Assembly: GCF_001424945.1 (NCBI RefSeq)
Contig: NZ_LMCW01000001.1
Location: 280,025-344,024, forward strand
Direction: 5' to 3'
DNA from: Rhizobium sp. Root1203
GTDB taxonomy: Bacteria > Pseudomonadota > Alphaproteobacteria > Rhizobiales > Rhizobiaceae
Length of the DNA stretch: 64,000 nt
How positions within the stretch are numbered: position 1 is the first letter of the stretch; every line of letters begins with the position of its first letter. This document shows positions 37,595 to 47,609 of this stretch, piece by piece. Made by a program: the position numbers and the translations under genes. Below the pieces are notes generated by a model. That model saw nothing but the letters and a program-made list of their open reading frames with translations, had not been told where the DNA came from and did no database searches.

Positions 37595-39399
37595 GCGTCC
37601 GCTGTCGCTTCGGCCGTGCCCGCCAGAAGGTCATCGTCGAATTCCGTTGCGCGCTTGGGCTTCACCAACGGCTCGGGCTTGACCGGCTGCGAGAACAGCA
37701 TGTCGCGTCCGGCCTGCAATCCCTCCGAGACCTGCAGCACAAGGCGCTGTTCGTCGCGGCGGCGGATATCCTCGCCGATCTCGTAGGCGTCCGTTTCGCT
37801 GACGCCGAGCGCTTCCAGCGTCCGACGCCCGAACAGCAGACCGGATTCAAGCGTCTCGCGCAGTTCGTAGTCGACGTTGAGGTTGCGCAGCGCGATCGAA
37901 TGGATGCGGTCGTAGGAGCGCACGAAGAGCTTGGCGTGCGGATAGTCGGCCTGCACGAGTTCCACGATCTTGTCGGTGACTTCGCGCTTCTGCGTGCAGA
38001 CGACGACGATCTTGGCATGGTCGATGCCGGCGGCCCGCAGCACGTCCTTGCGAGTGCCGTCGCCGAAATAGATGCGGAAGCCGAAGGATGAGGCCTGGCG
38101 GATACGGTCGGCGGAAACGTCGATCACCGTCACCGCCCGGCCGCCGGCAAGCAGTATCTGTGCCGAAATCTGCCCGAAGCGCGAAAAGCCGACCATCAGG
38201 ACATCGGCACCCGCACCCGCGAAATCCTCGTCGAGCTGCTCCTTCTCTTCCCCCTTCAGCAGCCTTTTCGACAGCACGGTGCCGATCGGCGTCAGGGCCA
38301 TCGAGAGCGTTACGATCGCGATCAGCAGGGACGCCGTGCTCGACGGCATCAGGCCGGCTGCGCCCGCCGCTGAGAAGAGGACGAAACCGAATTCTCCGCC
38401 TTGCGGCAACAGGAAAGCGATACGGATGGCATCGTCGTGCGAGGAGCCGGTCAGGCGGCAGAGCGCATAGATGACGATTGCCTTTGCGGCCATGATGATC
38501 GGCACCGTGACGAAGATCAGCAACGCATTGTCCCGCAGCACGTGAAGCTGAAGCGACAGCCCGACGGCAATGAAGAAAATAGCAAGCAGGACCCCGCGGA
38601 AAGGCTCGATGTCGGCCTCGAGCTCATGCCGGTAGGAGGATTCAGCCAGCATCACGCCGGCAAGAAACGCCCCCATGGCCATGGAGAGTCCGGCAACCTG
38701 CATCAGGCTCGCCGATCCCATGACGACGAAGAGGGCGGCGGCGATCATCGCCTCGCGCGCTCCGGTGCGGGCGATGATCTGGAAGAGCGGCGTCAGCAGA
38801 TATCGGCCCATGATGATCATCGCGCCGATGGCGCCGATCGCCAGGGCGAAGTCGAGAACCGGCGCGCCGTGCCCCTTGCCTGTGTCGAGAATGTTGATCA
38901 GCGCCAGAAGCGGAACGATCGCAAGGTCCTGGAACAACAGCATCGAGAAGGAACGTTGCCCGTACCGGGAGTTCACCTCGCCTTCATCGTCGAGAATCTG
39001 CATGGCGAATGCTGTGGAGGAAAGCGCAAGTCCGAAGCCGGCGATGATGCTGCCACGCCAGTCGAAAATGCCCGAAAGGTAGGTCAGCAGCGTCAGCAGC
39101 AGCCCCGTCAACCCGACCTGAGCGGTTCCGAGCCCGAAAATGTCGCGCCGCATCTGCCACAGGCGGCTTGGCTTCAGCTCCAGGCCGACAATGAACAGCA
39201 GGAAAACGACGCCAAGCTCGGCGACGTTCAGGATCTGCTCGCCGTCCGTAAGTCCATGAAAGATAGGCCCAATCACCACCCCGGCGGCGAGGTAGCCGAG
39301 CACCGTTCCAAGCCCGAGGCGCTTGAAGATCGGTGCTGACACAACGGCGCCGCCGAGCAGCAGGATCGTTTCGGTAAAAAGCGCATTGGGCTCGGACAT
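37591..39399 (-). CDS. Monovalent cation:proton antiporter-2 (Kef-type)
   Basis: A 602-residue CPA2 protein: about 12 transmembrane helices (residues 5-390) then an RCK/TrkA-N NAD-binding domain (about 410-530, opening DVLMVGFSRFGQISAQIL). The helix-break segment GLALSSTAFAMQIL and LLPQGGEFGFVL are characteristic of KefB/KefC. Expected to exchange K+ or Na+ for protons under nucleotide or glutathione control. The ATG at 39399 (SEPNALFTETI) suits the topology. The stop codon lies in the edge of the intergenic repeat. Confidence 0.92.
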   Translation of the reverse strand: MSEPNALFTETILLLGGAVVSAPIFKRLGLGTVLGYLAAGVVIGPIFHGLTDGEQILNVAELGVVFLLFIVGLELKPSRLWQMRRDIFGLGTAQVGLTGLLLTLLTYLSGIFDWRGSIIAGFGLALSSTAFAMQILDDEGEVNSRYGQRSFSMLLFQDLAIVPLLALINILDTGKGHGAPVLDFALAIGAIGAMIIMGRYLLTPLFQIIARTGAREAMIAAALFVVMGSASLMQVAGLSMAMGAFLAGVMLAESSYRHELEADIEPFRGVLLAIFFIAVGLSLQLHVLRDNALLIFVTVPIIMAAKAIVIYALCRLTGSSHDDAIRIAFLLPQGGEFGFVLFSAAGAAGLMPSSTASLLIAIVTLSMALTPIGTVLSKRLLKGEEKEQLDEDFAGAGADVLMVGFSRFGQISAQILLAGGRAVTVIDVSADRIRQASSFGFRIYFGDGTRKDVLRAAGIDHAKIVVVCTQKREVTDKIVELVQADYPHAKLFVRSYDRIHSIALRNLNVDYELRETLESGLLFGRRTLEALGVSETDAYEIGEDIRRRDEQRLVLQVSEGLQAGRDMLFSQPVKPEPLVKPKRATEFDDDLLAGTAEATADA

Positions 39400-39518
39400 G
39401 GTGCGGCATTCTTTCTGGGCGGGAAGACGTTGCAGGCAATGCAGAAAAGAATCGGCGCTCACGGCCTTGATGCTTTCCGTAGCGCACAATAAATGGAACG
39501 CGAAGGAAAGGCCAAATC

Positions 39519-40865
39519 ATGTCCTCTGAAATCGACTCCTCGACGCTTCTTTCCCGCGCAAGCCAACTGATCGACCTCGCCAGGAAGGCAGGAGCCGACG
39601 CCGCCGATGCGGTCGTGGTGCGCTCCCGCTCGCAATCCGTCAGCGTGCGCCTTGGCAAGGTGGAGGGAACGGAATCGTCCGAAAGCGACGATTTCTCGCT
39701 GCGCGTCTTCATCGGCCAGCGCGTTGCCAGCGTTTCCGCCAATCCCGGCTTCGACCTCTCGGCGCTTGCCGAGCGCGCCGTTGCGATGGCCAAGGTTTCG
39801 CCGGAAGACCCGTTCGCCTGCCTCGCCGACGAGGACAAGCTCGCGAGGTCCTATCCCGACCTGCAACTGCTCGACACGACCGAGGTCTCGTCCGAGCAGC
39901 TGGCTGAAGCCGCTCTCGCCGCCGAGGCGGCAGGGCTGGCGGTCAAGGGTGTCACCAATTCGTCGGGCGCAGGCGCGTCTGCCGGCAGGGGCGGCCTCGT
40001 CCTCGTGACGTCGCATGGCTTCGAAGGCAGCTATATGGCGTCTCGTTTCGGGCGCTCGGTCAGCGTCATTGCCGGCGAGGGCACGGGAATGGAGCGCGAC
40101 TACGATTTCGACAGCCGCATCTATTTCGCGGAGCTGGATGACGCTGCGGATATCGGCCGGCGTGCCGGCGAGCGGGCCATCAAGCGTCTCAGCCCGCGCC
40201 AGGTCGATACCGGCAAGAATGTCACCGTGATCTTCGATCCGCGCGTTGCCCGCGGCTTCGTCGGCCACATCGCAGGCGCGATCAATGGTGCCTCCGTTGC
40301 CCGCAAGACGAGCTTCCTGCGCGACAAGATGGGCCAGCAGGTCCTCAAGGCGGGGCTGTCGATCACCGATGATCCGCTGATCGTGCGCGGCCCGTCGTCG
40401 CGCCCCTTCGATGGCGAGGGCATCTCCGGCGAGAAGCTGGTGATGATCGAGGACGGCGTGCTGAAGCACTGGTTCCTGTCGACATCGACGGCGCGCGAAA
40501 TCGGAATGGAAACCAACGGACGCGGTGTGCGCGGCGGCAACGCGGTGACGCCCGCGTCGACCAACCTTGCGCTTGAGCCGGGCAACGTATCGCCCGAGGA
40601 TCTGATCCGAAGCGTCGGGAATGGCTTCTACGTCACCGAGCTGATCGGCCAGGGCGTCAACATGATCACCGGCGAGTACAGCCGCGGCGCCACCGGCTTC
40701 TGGATTGAAAACGGTGAACTGACCTTCGCCGTTTCCGAGGTAACGATTGCATCGAACCTGAAAGACATGTTCATGCGCGTGACGCCGGCAAACGACATCG
40801 ACCGCAAGTATGGCGTTGCCGCGCCGACGCTGGCGATCGAAGGAATGACGCTTGCTGGCCGCTGA
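39519..40865 (+). CDS. pmbA: TldD/PmbA-family metalloprotease
   Basis: A 448-residue PmbA (TldE) subunit. With TldD, this family processes modified peptides such as microcins and degrades antitoxins. Blocks typical of the family are RAVAMAKVSPEDPF, GEGISGEKLVMIEDGVL and GVNMITGEYSRGATGFWIENG. PmbA proteins lack the zinc-binding HEXXXH of TldD and none is seen here. The tldD partner is not in the window. First gene of a run of co-oriented genes to lpxK. Confidence 0.92.
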   Translation: MSSEIDSSTLLSRASQLIDLARKAGADAADAVVVRSRSQSVSVRLGKVEGTESSESDDFSLRVFIGQRVASVSANPGFDLSALAERAVAMAKVSPEDPFACLADEDKLARSYPDLQLLDTTEVSSEQLAEAALAAEAAGLAVKGVTNSSGAGASAGRGGLVLVTSHGFEGSYMASRFGRSVSVIAGEGTGMERDYDFDSRIYFAELDDAADIGRRAGERAIKRLSPRQVDTGKNVTVIFDPRVARGFVGHIAGAINGASVARKTSFLRDKMGQQVLKAGLSITDDPLIVRGPSSRPFDGEGISGEKLVMIEDGVLKHWFLSTSTAREIGMETNGRGVRGGNAVTPASTNLALEPGNVSPEDLIRSVGNGFYVTELIGQGVNMITGEYSRGATGFWIENGELTFAVSEVTIASNLKDMFMRVTPANDIDRKYGVAAPTLAIEGMTLAGR

Positions 40866-40882
40866 CGGATTGGATTGATGGA

Positions 40883-41683
40883 ATGAGCGACGTGGATATG
40901 GCCCGCTGGCAAAGCGATCTGGAATTGATCGCCGATGCCGCAAGGCAGGCAGGCACCGTCGCCCTCAGCCATTTCAACCGGTCGCCCGAGGTGTGGTGGA
41001 AGAACGAGGGCAGGTCCCCCGTCAGCGCCGCCGATTTCGCGGCGAACGAAACGCTCCAGACGATCCTTTGCGGCGCACGCCCGGACTACGGCTGGCTTTC
41101 GGAAGAGACAGACGACAATACGCAGCGGCTGTCGGAGGCAACGCTCTTCATCGTCGATCCGATCGACGGTACGCGGGCGTTTCTGGCCGGCCAGAACCTC
41201 TGGTGCGTGAGCGTTGCCGTCGTCCATCGGGGGCGGCCGGTCGCAGGCGTCCTCTATGCGCCTGCACTGGATGAGTTTTACGAAGCAACGGCGGGCGGTG
41301 TGGCGCTGAAAAACGGCAAGCAAATCGCCGTATCTGTAACGCCGATCGAAACGCCCGCCCGTTTCGCCATCGCAGAAGATGTGCTCGGCGGGTTTCCGGA
41401 GACGCTGCGGCGCCGGATCGAGCGCGTCAGGCATGTGCCGTCGCTCGCGTATCGTATTGCCATGGTTGCCGACGGCAGCATCGACGGCACCTTCGTCAAG
41501 CGCAACTCCCATGATTGGGACCTTGCTGCTGCCGATCTGATCCTGGAGAGGGCAGGCGGCCGTCTCGTCGATCTCGATGGGAACGAGCTCGTCTACAACA
41601 AGGCGGAGGTTCGCCATGGCGAACTTTGCGCCGCTTCGCAGCTGCGTCTGAACGACTTGATAACCCACGTCGGCCCACGATGA
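40883..41683 (+). CDS. Inositol monophosphatase-family enzyme, probable 3'(2'),5'-bisphosphate nucleotidase
   Basis: A 266-residue Mg-dependent lithium-sensitive-type phosphatase. Metal-site motifs are SEET, DPIDGTRAF (about 91-99) and the C-terminal DWDLAAADLILERAG. Rhizobial members in this setting are usually annotated CysQ, which removes the 3' phosphate from PAP. An inositol or sugar phosphatase role cannot be excluded. Follows pmbA by 17 bases. Confidence 0.85.
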   Translation: MSDVDMARWQSDLELIADAARQAGTVALSHFNRSPEVWWKNEGRSPVSAADFAANETLQTILCGARPDYGWLSEETDDNTQRLSEATLFIVDPIDGTRAFLAGQNLWCVSVAVVHRGRPVAGVLYAPALDEFYEATAGGVALKNGKQIAVSVTPIETPARFAIAEDVLGGFPETLRRRIERVRHVPSLAYRIAMVADGSIDGTFVKRNSHDWDLAAADLILERAGGRLVDLDGNELVYNKAEVRHGELCAASQLRLNDLITHVGPR

Positions 41684-41752
41684 GGCAGTTGACGTTTCCG
41701 TCAAAATCCCTCAGATGAAGCAGCGGAGGAGCAGACAACGAAAGAGACGACG

Positions 41753-41998
41753 ATGACGAATTCCGGTGAGAAGAAACAGCTGTTGCACCTCGTGTTTGGC
41801 GGCGAACTGGAAAGTCTTGACGACGTTCAGTTCCGCGATCTCAGCGGCCTGGACATTGTCGGTATTTTCCCGGACTACGCCTCCGCCTTGACGGCATGGA
41901 AATCCAAGGCGCAGTCCACCGTGGACAATGCGCACATGCGATATTTTATCGTCCACATGCATCGCCTGCTGGATCCGGAAGACAGGTCGGGCAAGTAA
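41753..41998 (+). CDS. DUF4170 small protein
   Basis: An 81-residue soluble protein of the DUF4170 type found upstream of waaA in Rhizobiales. Visible blocks are LHLVFGGELESL, IVGIFPDYASALTAWKSKAQ and FIVHMHRLLDP. Its place between the phosphatase and Kdo transferase genes suggests involvement in envelope synthesis, but no activity is known. A 136-base gap follows before waaA. Confidence 0.82.
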   Translation: MTNSGEKKQLLHLVFGGELESLDDVQFRDLSGLDIVGIFPDYASALTAWKSKAQSTVDNAHMRYFIVHMHRLLDPEDRSGK

Positions 41999-42134
41999 TC
42001 GCAGATCGCGGCGCACTGCTCCTGGTCGCCGAGGCGACAGCTGACGCATTCTGAACAAACTGATCGGTCATTCCGGCCGCAACGATAATTGGGAATGGGT
42101 TCATGTCGGTCATCCTTGATCGGAGACATGTCAG

Positions 42135-43451
42135 ATGAGCGGTCGCATGGCGCGGTTCGCGCTGGGCGCCTATCAGACCACGGGGACGCTGCTGTCCCCG
42201 TTTGTCGGCGGATATCTGGCTTATCGTGCCGCCAAGGGCAAGGAAGAGCGCGCGCGCCGGTTGGAGCGCTCCGGCTATGCCAGCGCCGACCGGCCCGCCG
42301 GGCCGCTTGTATGGTTTCACGCCGCAAGCGTCGGCGAGATGAACGCCGTCATTCCGCTGATCCGTGAAATCAGGCGCCGCGACATTCACGTCATTCTGAC
42401 GACCGGCACGGTCACGTCCGCGAAACTTGCCGCCGAGCGTATCGGCAACGACGCAATCCATCAGTACGTGCCGCTCGATCTGAAGCCGGCGGTCAGCCGC
42501 TTCCTGAACTACTGGCAACCCGATTGCGTCATCATTGCCGAGTCCGAAATTTGGCCGGCGACCGTGATGGAGCTTGGCCGGCGGCGCATTCCGCAGATCC
42601 TCGTCAATGCCCGCATGTCGGATCGTTCCTTCGACAGGTGGGGCCGCAGGCCGTCCCTGGCCGAAGCCTTGTTCGAAAATCTGGCGCTGGTCATCGCCCA
42701 GTCGGATGTCGACGCGGAGCGCTTTCGCGATCTCGGCGCCCGCCAGGTGATCATGTCTGGCAACCTGAAGGTCGATACCGACGCGCCGTCATACGATGCG
42801 GCCGTCTTTGCGCGCTACAAGAAGCAGATCGGCGAGCGGAAGACCTGGGCTGCGATCTCTACGTTCGACGGTGAGGAAAAGGCAGCCGGGATCGTCCACC
42901 GCACCCTGAAGGAGCGCGACGGCCAGTTGACGATCATCGTGCCGCGTCATCCCGAACGCGCCGACGCCGTCGAGGAAGAACTCGTCAAGCAGGGTCTCAA
43001 GGTCGCACGGCGCACCCGCGAGGATATCCTTTCGCCTGACGTCGATGTTTTTCTGGGCGACACGATCGGCGAGATGGGTCTCTACCTGCGCCTGACGGAA
43101 GTGGCATTCGTCGGCCGCTCGCTGTTCGGCGAGGGTGGCCAGAATCCTCTGGAACCGGCGATGCTCGGTTGCGCTGTCCTGTCCGGCAGCAATGTCCAGA
43201 ATTTCCGCGACGCCTACCAGGCGCTCGCCCGACGCGGCAGCGCGCGCATGGTTCGCGACACCGAAATGCTTGCCAAGGGCGTTCATTATTTGCTGAGCAA
43301 CGACCACGCACGCCGCAATATGATCGAGGCCGGCGTCGTGGCCGTGCAAGAAATGCGTGGAGCACTGACGGCGACGGTGAAGGGGCTGGAACCCTACATC
43401 AACCCGCTGACGGTCAAGGCAAGATTGCTGCCGAAGACGGCGGTACGCTGA
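42135..43451 (+). CDS. waaA: 3-deoxy-D-manno-octulosonic acid (Kdo) transferase
   Basis: A 438-residue inner-membrane-associated GT30 glycosyltransferase that adds Kdo to lipid IVA. The N-terminal glycosyltransferase domain contains WFHAASVGEMNAVIPL (about 56-71) with the catalytic Glu of the GE motif. The C-terminal CMP-Kdo domain has IIVPRHPERAD and the EGGQNPLEPAMLG signature. It is first in the lipid A block waaA-HAD-lpxK. Confidence 0.95.
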   Translation: MSGRMARFALGAYQTTGTLLSPFVGGYLAYRAAKGKEERARRLERSGYASADRPAGPLVWFHAASVGEMNAVIPLIREIRRRDIHVILTTGTVTSAKLAAERIGNDAIHQYVPLDLKPAVSRFLNYWQPDCVIIAESEIWPATVMELGRRRIPQILVNARMSDRSFDRWGRRPSLAEALFENLALVIAQSDVDAERFRDLGARQVIMSGNLKVDTDAPSYDAAVFARYKKQIGERKTWAAISTFDGEEKAAGIVHRTLKERDGQLTIIVPRHPERADAVEEELVKQGLKVARRTREDILSPDVDVFLGDTIGEMGLYLRLTEVAFVGRSLFGEGGQNPLEPAMLGCAVLSGSNVQNFRDAYQALARRGSARMVRDTEMLAKGVHYLLSNDHARRNMIEAGVVAVQEMRGALTATVKGLEPYINPLTVKARLLPKTAVR

Positions 43452-43463
43452 AAGCAGGTTGGC

Positions 43464-44177
43464 ATGCGGGCGATCAAAGGTATTCTCTTCGACAAGGACG
43501 GCACGCTTCTCGACTACGACGAGAGCTGGCTGCCGGTGAACCGCGAATTGGCGCGCATTGCGTCCGAAGGTGATCCGCGGCTCGCCGATCGTCTGTTGTT
43601 GGCATGCGGCATGGATCCGGCAACCGGCCATATCGTTCCCGACAGTCTGCTGGCCGCAGGCAATACCCGGCAGATCGCTGACGGGCTGGTCGCGGCCGGT
43701 TCCCGCGTCGATGCCGTCGAACTGACGATCAAGCTCGATGAGCTCTTCTCCAACGCCGCCGAGTTTTCCGTGCCCGTGACGGATCTGTCGGCGTTTTTCC
43801 GGCGCCTGCATGCCCGCGGCTTTCGCCTCGGCATAGCGTCGAGCGACAACGAACGCTCGATCCGGCAGACGGCGCAGCGCTTCGGCTTCGCCGAGTTCGT
43901 GGACTACGTGGCAGGCTACGATAGCGGCTTCGGCACCAAGCCTGAGCCGGGTATGGTGCTTGGCTTCTGTGCCGCGACAGGCCTCGACCCCACCGAGATT
44001 GCCGTTGTCGGCGACAACAACCACGATCTTCATATGGGCCGCAATGCGAAGGCGGGCGTGACGGTTGCGGTCCTGACGGGCACCGGCTCGCGCGAGTCGC
44101 TCGCCGCGGCGTCGGATTATTGCCTCAACGATATCACCGAGCTTGAGGGGCTGTTGCCCGATCTTCAGCTCGCCTGA
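43464..44177 (+). CDS. HAD-family phosphatase (Gph-like)
   Basis: A 237-residue HAD phosphatase. Motif I is [11 protein letters not shown] (Asp10, Asp12), motif II IASSDNE and motif [17 protein letters not shown]. It lies between waaA and lpxK with 12-base spacing. This suggests a sugar-phosphate substrate tied to Kdo or lipid A metabolism, but phosphoglycolate phosphatase activity is equally possible. Confidence 0.88.
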   Translation: MRAIKGILFDKDGTLLDYDESWLPVNRELARIASEGDPRLADRLLLACGMDPATGHIVPDSLLAAGNTRQIADGLVAAGSRVDAVELTIKLDELFSNAAEFSVPVTDLSAFFRRLHARGFRLGIASSDNERSIRQTAQRFGFAEFVDYVAGYDSGFGTKPEPGMVLGFCAATGLDPTEIAVVGDNNHDLHMGRNAKAGVTVAVLTGTGSRESLAAASDYCLNDITELEGLLPDLQLA

Positions 44178-44283
44178 CCGACCAAAGGCTTGCTTTTTCT
44201 TGAAAATTGCCTTCTCTTTCTGCCCGGTTGGGGATGAGAACCGCTGGCGTCAGCGCCGCGGTGCGAAACGCAGGACGGCAAGA

Positions 44284-45324
44284 ATGGTATCCGAAGCGCC
44301 GCCTTTCTGGTGGACGAAGGCCGATTGGCGTGCCTGGACGCTCTATCCTGTTTCCTTTCTCTACGGGCGAATTTCCGGCTATCGCATGGCGAATGGCAAG
44401 CGGGCGACAGTGCCCGTTCCGGTCATCTGCGTCGGCAATTTCACTGTCGGCGGAGCGGGCAAGACCCCGACGGTGCTGACGATCGCCCGCGCCGCCAAAG
44501 CCAAGGGGTTGAAGCCCGGTTTCCTCAGTCGCGGTTACGGCGGATCACTGGACGTCACCACCGTCGTCGATCCGGCACATCACCGCGCCGTTGCCGTGGG
44601 CGACGAGCCGCTGCTTTTGGCCCGCGAGGCCTTGACGGTCATTTCGCGGCGGCGGATCGAAGGCGCTCAGCGCCTCGTCAAGGAAGGCGTTGACCTGATC
44701 ATCATGGATGACGGCTTCCAGAGCGCACGCGTCGCAATCGACTATGCGCTGCTGGTAATCGACGCGACCCGCGGCCTCGGCAATGGCCATATCGTCCCCG
44801 GCGGCCCTGTTCGCGCGCCGATCCGCCAGCAATTGCGTTATGCCACCGCATTGCTGAAGGTCGGTACGGGGTCTGCCGCTGACAAGATCGTCCGCATCGC
44901 AGCGCGTGCCGCGAAGCCTTACTTTACCGCAGCCCTGAAGGTGTCGGCGGGCGCCGATCTCGCCGGGTGCAACGTTCTCGCCTTCGCGGGCATTGCCGAC
45001 CCGTCGAAGTTCTTTCGCACCGTGGAATCCGTCGGCGCGCATATCGCAGTCCAGCAGGCATTCGGCGATCATGAACACCTGACTGAGGATGAGATCGACG
45101 ATATTCTCGGGACCGCCGAGCGAGAAGGCCTTCAGATCGTCACGACGTCGAAGGATTTCGTGCGGCTGGCCGGCCATCACGGCAAGGCCGAGGAGCTTGC
45201 CGCGCGCTGCAGGGTCATCGAGGTGGAGATGGCGTTCGCAGATCACCTCGCGCCGAGCCTAATCGTCGACCGTGCCATCGAAGCCTGCCGTGAGCGTCGG
45301 CTGAGGGAAAAGAAGAAGGTCTAG
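44284..45324 (+). CDS. lpxK: Tetraacyldisaccharide 4'-kinase
   Basis: A 346-residue membrane-bound kinase that phosphorylates the 4' position of the lipid A precursor. An N-terminal hydrophobic helix region ([14 protein letters not shown]) precedes the Walker [14 protein letters not shown] (about 51-63). LSRGYGG and the IIMDDGFQ block (catalytic Asp) are conserved. Start ATG at 44284 gives the usual N-terminus; the 106 bases before it are non-coding. Confidence 0.95.
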   Translation: MVSEAPPFWWTKADWRAWTLYPVSFLYGRISGYRMANGKRATVPVPVICVGNFTVGGAGKTPTVLTIARAAKAKGLKPGFLSRGYGGSLDVTTVVDPAHHRAVAVGDEPLLLAREALTVISRRRIEGAQRLVKEGVDLIIMDDGFQSARVAIDYALLVIDATRGLGNGHIVPGGPVRAPIRQQLRYATALLKVGTGSAADKIVRIAARAAKPYFTAALKVSAGADLAGCNVLAFAGIADPSKFFRTVESVGAHIAVQQAFGDHEHLTEDEIDDILGTAEREGLQIVTTSKDFVRLAGHHGKAEELAARCRVIEVEMAFADHLAPSLIVDRAIEACRERRLREKKKV

Positions 45325-45328
45325 CGCG

Positions 45329-45559
45329 CTACCGCTTCTGGTTCGGCAGCACGCCCGCGCGCTTGTCGGCTTCGAGCGACGACATGGCGTCGGCATAGGG
45401 CTCCTGCCGTGCAACGCTCCAGTAGCGCAGTTCATCGAGCGGAATCGCCTTGCCGCTGATCGCGCAGACGACATAGGAGCCCGGCGACAGGATCTGAAAG
45501 TCCGCGTCGAGATACTTTATCTGTGCCTCGCGGTTTCCATTTCCTTCAAACAAATTCAT
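45329..45559 (-). CDS. DUF2093 small protein
   Basis: A 76-residue protein of the DUF2093 type found beside mutL in Rhizobiales. The block SPGSYVVCAISGKAIPLDELRYWS fits the family, including one cysteine. It lies 65 bases after mutL on the same strand and ends 4 bases from the convergent lpxK stop. Function unknown. Confidence 0.85.
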   Translation of the reverse strand: MNLFEGNGNREAQIKYLDADFQILSPGSYVVCAISGKAIPLDELRYWSVARQEPYADAMSSLEADKRAGVLPNQKR

Positions 45560-45624
45560 TCGCTCCGTTCCTTGCGGCCTATCGTTTCCCCATAACCCGG
45601 CGCAGACGCCATTGCCAGCATTTT

Positions 45625-47433
45625 TCAGCTTCTGCCGAACAGCCGCTCGATGTCCGAAAGCTTCAGCTCGATATAGGTCGGTCGTCCGTGATTGCACTGC
45701 CCGGAACCCGGCGTCACTTCCATCTGGCGCAGAAGCGCATTCATCTCTTCGGGCCTCAGGCGCCGGCCCGAGCGCACGGATCCGTGGCAGGCCATGGTCG
45801 CGGCCACATATTCGAGCTTCGCCGACAGGCCGGATGCCGTATCCCATTCGGCAATTTCGTCTGCCAGCTGGCGGATGAGCCCGGATGCATCGACCTCGCC
45901 AAGCATCGCCGGCGTTTCCCTGACCGCGATCGCGCCGGGCCCGAAGCGCTCGATGGCAAGGCCGAGTTCGCCGAGATCGGCGGAAAATTGCATCAGCCGG
46001 TCGCAATCCTCTTCCGGCAGATCGACGATCTCGGGGATCAGGAGAACCTGCGAAGCCAGCCGCTTGGAGTGCAGCGCCTTGCGCATCGCCTCGAACACCA
46101 GGCGCTCATGCGCGGCGTGCTGATCGACGATGACAAGGCCGTCGTCGGTCTGCGCGACGATATAGTTTTCGTGGATCTGAGCGCGCGCGGCGCCTAGGGG
46201 AAAGCGCGCCGGCGTTTCGGACACTGGGGGCGGCGAAGTCCAGGTCGGCTGCGAGACATCACTGCGCGCTGTGGGTGTCACGAGGCCGTCGAAGGATGCC
46301 TGCGGGCGCTCGCCGAAGCCGTTGTTGGCAGGCTGGTGATAGGGACGCGAAGGCGATGTCTCGGCTGACCACGGCTGCTGCGGACGCGACTGGAAGCCGG
46401 GACGGAACGAGCGCAGCATGCCGTCGGCGCCCGTGGTCGCGGCGCGGCTGCCGTCGCGGGCGAGCGCCTCGCGGATCGCGCCGACGATCAGGCCGCGCAC
46501 CAGCTGAGGATCGCGGAAACGCACATCGGATTTCGCGGGATGGACGTTGACGTCGACCAGAGCCGGATCGATCGCGATCGACAGGACCGCGACGGGATAG
46601 CGTCCGGAGGGGATGGTCTCGGCATAGGCGCCGCGGATCGCCGAGAGGATCAGTTTGTCCTGCACCGGGCGACCGTTGACGAAAGCATACTGATGCGCCG
46701 AGTTTCCGCGATTGTACGTCGGCACACCGGCAAAGCCGGTCAACGCGACGTCTTCGCGTACGGCATCGATCTCGATGGCGTTGTCGCGGAATTCCTTCCC
46801 GAGGATCTGCGACATGCGCGCCAGATGGTCATCGCCGGTCGCGGGAAACTCCAGCGTCGTCCGGTCCGTCCCCGACAGCACGAAGCGCACGCCGGGGAAG
46901 GCGATCGCCATTCGTTTGACGATCTCGGTGATCGCCGCAGCCTCGGCTTTTTCCGTCTTCAGGAACTTCAGCCGTGCCGGCGTTGCAAAAAACAGATCGC
47001 GGACCTCGACGATCGTACCTGGATTGGACGCAGACGGGCGCAGATGCAGCAGCTTTCCGCCCGCAACCGCGATCTCGCTGCCGCCGGCGCCGTCCTTGCG
47101 GCGGCTCGAAATGCTGAGCCGCGCCACCGACCCGATCGAAGGCAGCGCCTCTCCGCGAAAGCCAAGCGTCCGGATATCGTCAAGCGTGTCCGAGATCTTC
47201 GACGTGCAATGCCGCCTGACGGCCAGTTCGAGATCGGTCTCATCCATGCCGGCGCCGTTGTCGGAAACGCGCAACAGGCTCTTTCCGCCGCCGGAGGTGG
47301 CGATTTCGATGCGGGTCGCGCCCGCGTCGAGTGCGTTCTCGATCAATTCCTTGGCAGCGCTCGCCGGCCGTTCGATGACCTCGCCGGCGGCGATCTGATT
47401 GATGAGTGTCTCGGAAAGCTGTCTGATCGTCAT
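45625..47433 (-). CDS. mutL: DNA mismatch repair protein MutL
   Basis: A 602-residue mismatch repair ATPase. The N-terminal GHKL domain (about 1-330) carries [17 protein letters not shown] and [14 protein letters not shown] Pro/Ser-rich linker spans about 345-435. The C-terminal dimerisation domain has [12 protein letters not shown], fitting the DQHA(X)2E(X)4E endonuclease metal motif, plus MACHGS and CNHGRPT. Intrinsic nicking is thus expected, consistent with MutH-less alphaproteobacteria. Start ATG at 47433. Confidence 0.95.
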   Translation of the reverse strand: MTIRQLSETLINQIAAGEVIERPASAAKELIENALDAGATRIEIATSGGGKSLLRVSDNGAGMDETDLELAVRRHCTSKISDTLDDIRTLGFRGEALPSIGSVARLSISSRRKDGAGGSEIAVAGGKLLHLRPSASNPGTIVEVRDLFFATPARLKFLKTEKAEAAAITEIVKRMAIAFPGVRFVLSGTDRTTLEFPATGDDHLARMSQILGKEFRDNAIEIDAVREDVALTGFAGVPTYNRGNSAHQYAFVNGRPVQDKLILSAIRGAYAETIPSGRYPVAVLSIAIDPALVDVNVHPAKSDVRFRDPQLVRGLIVGAIREALARDGSRAATTGADGMLRSFRPGFQSRPQQPWSAETSPSRPYHQPANNGFGERPQASFDGLVTPTARSDVSQPTWTSPPPVSETPARFPLGAARAQIHENYIVAQTDDGLVIVDQHAAHERLVFEAMRKALHSKRLASQVLLIPEIVDLPEEDCDRLMQFSADLGELGLAIERFGPGAIAVRETPAMLGEVDASGLIRQLADEIAEWDTASGLSAKLEYVAATMACHGSVRSGRRLRPEEMNALLRQMEVTPGSGQCNHGRPTYIELKLSDIERLFGRS

Positions 47434-47609
47434 GCGCTCATTTTCGCGGATTCGCGGGCCGGAGGGAAGGGAGAAAGCGCGGTCTTCAATGCTTGTGCCG
47501 CCCAAATGTGCGGATGCTTATTGTTAAGCACGCCTTAAGACAAACCTGTCATTTTATGCCGATATTTGGTGTAATGTATTGTAATCGCACAGATGTAGGA
47601 CGCGTGAGA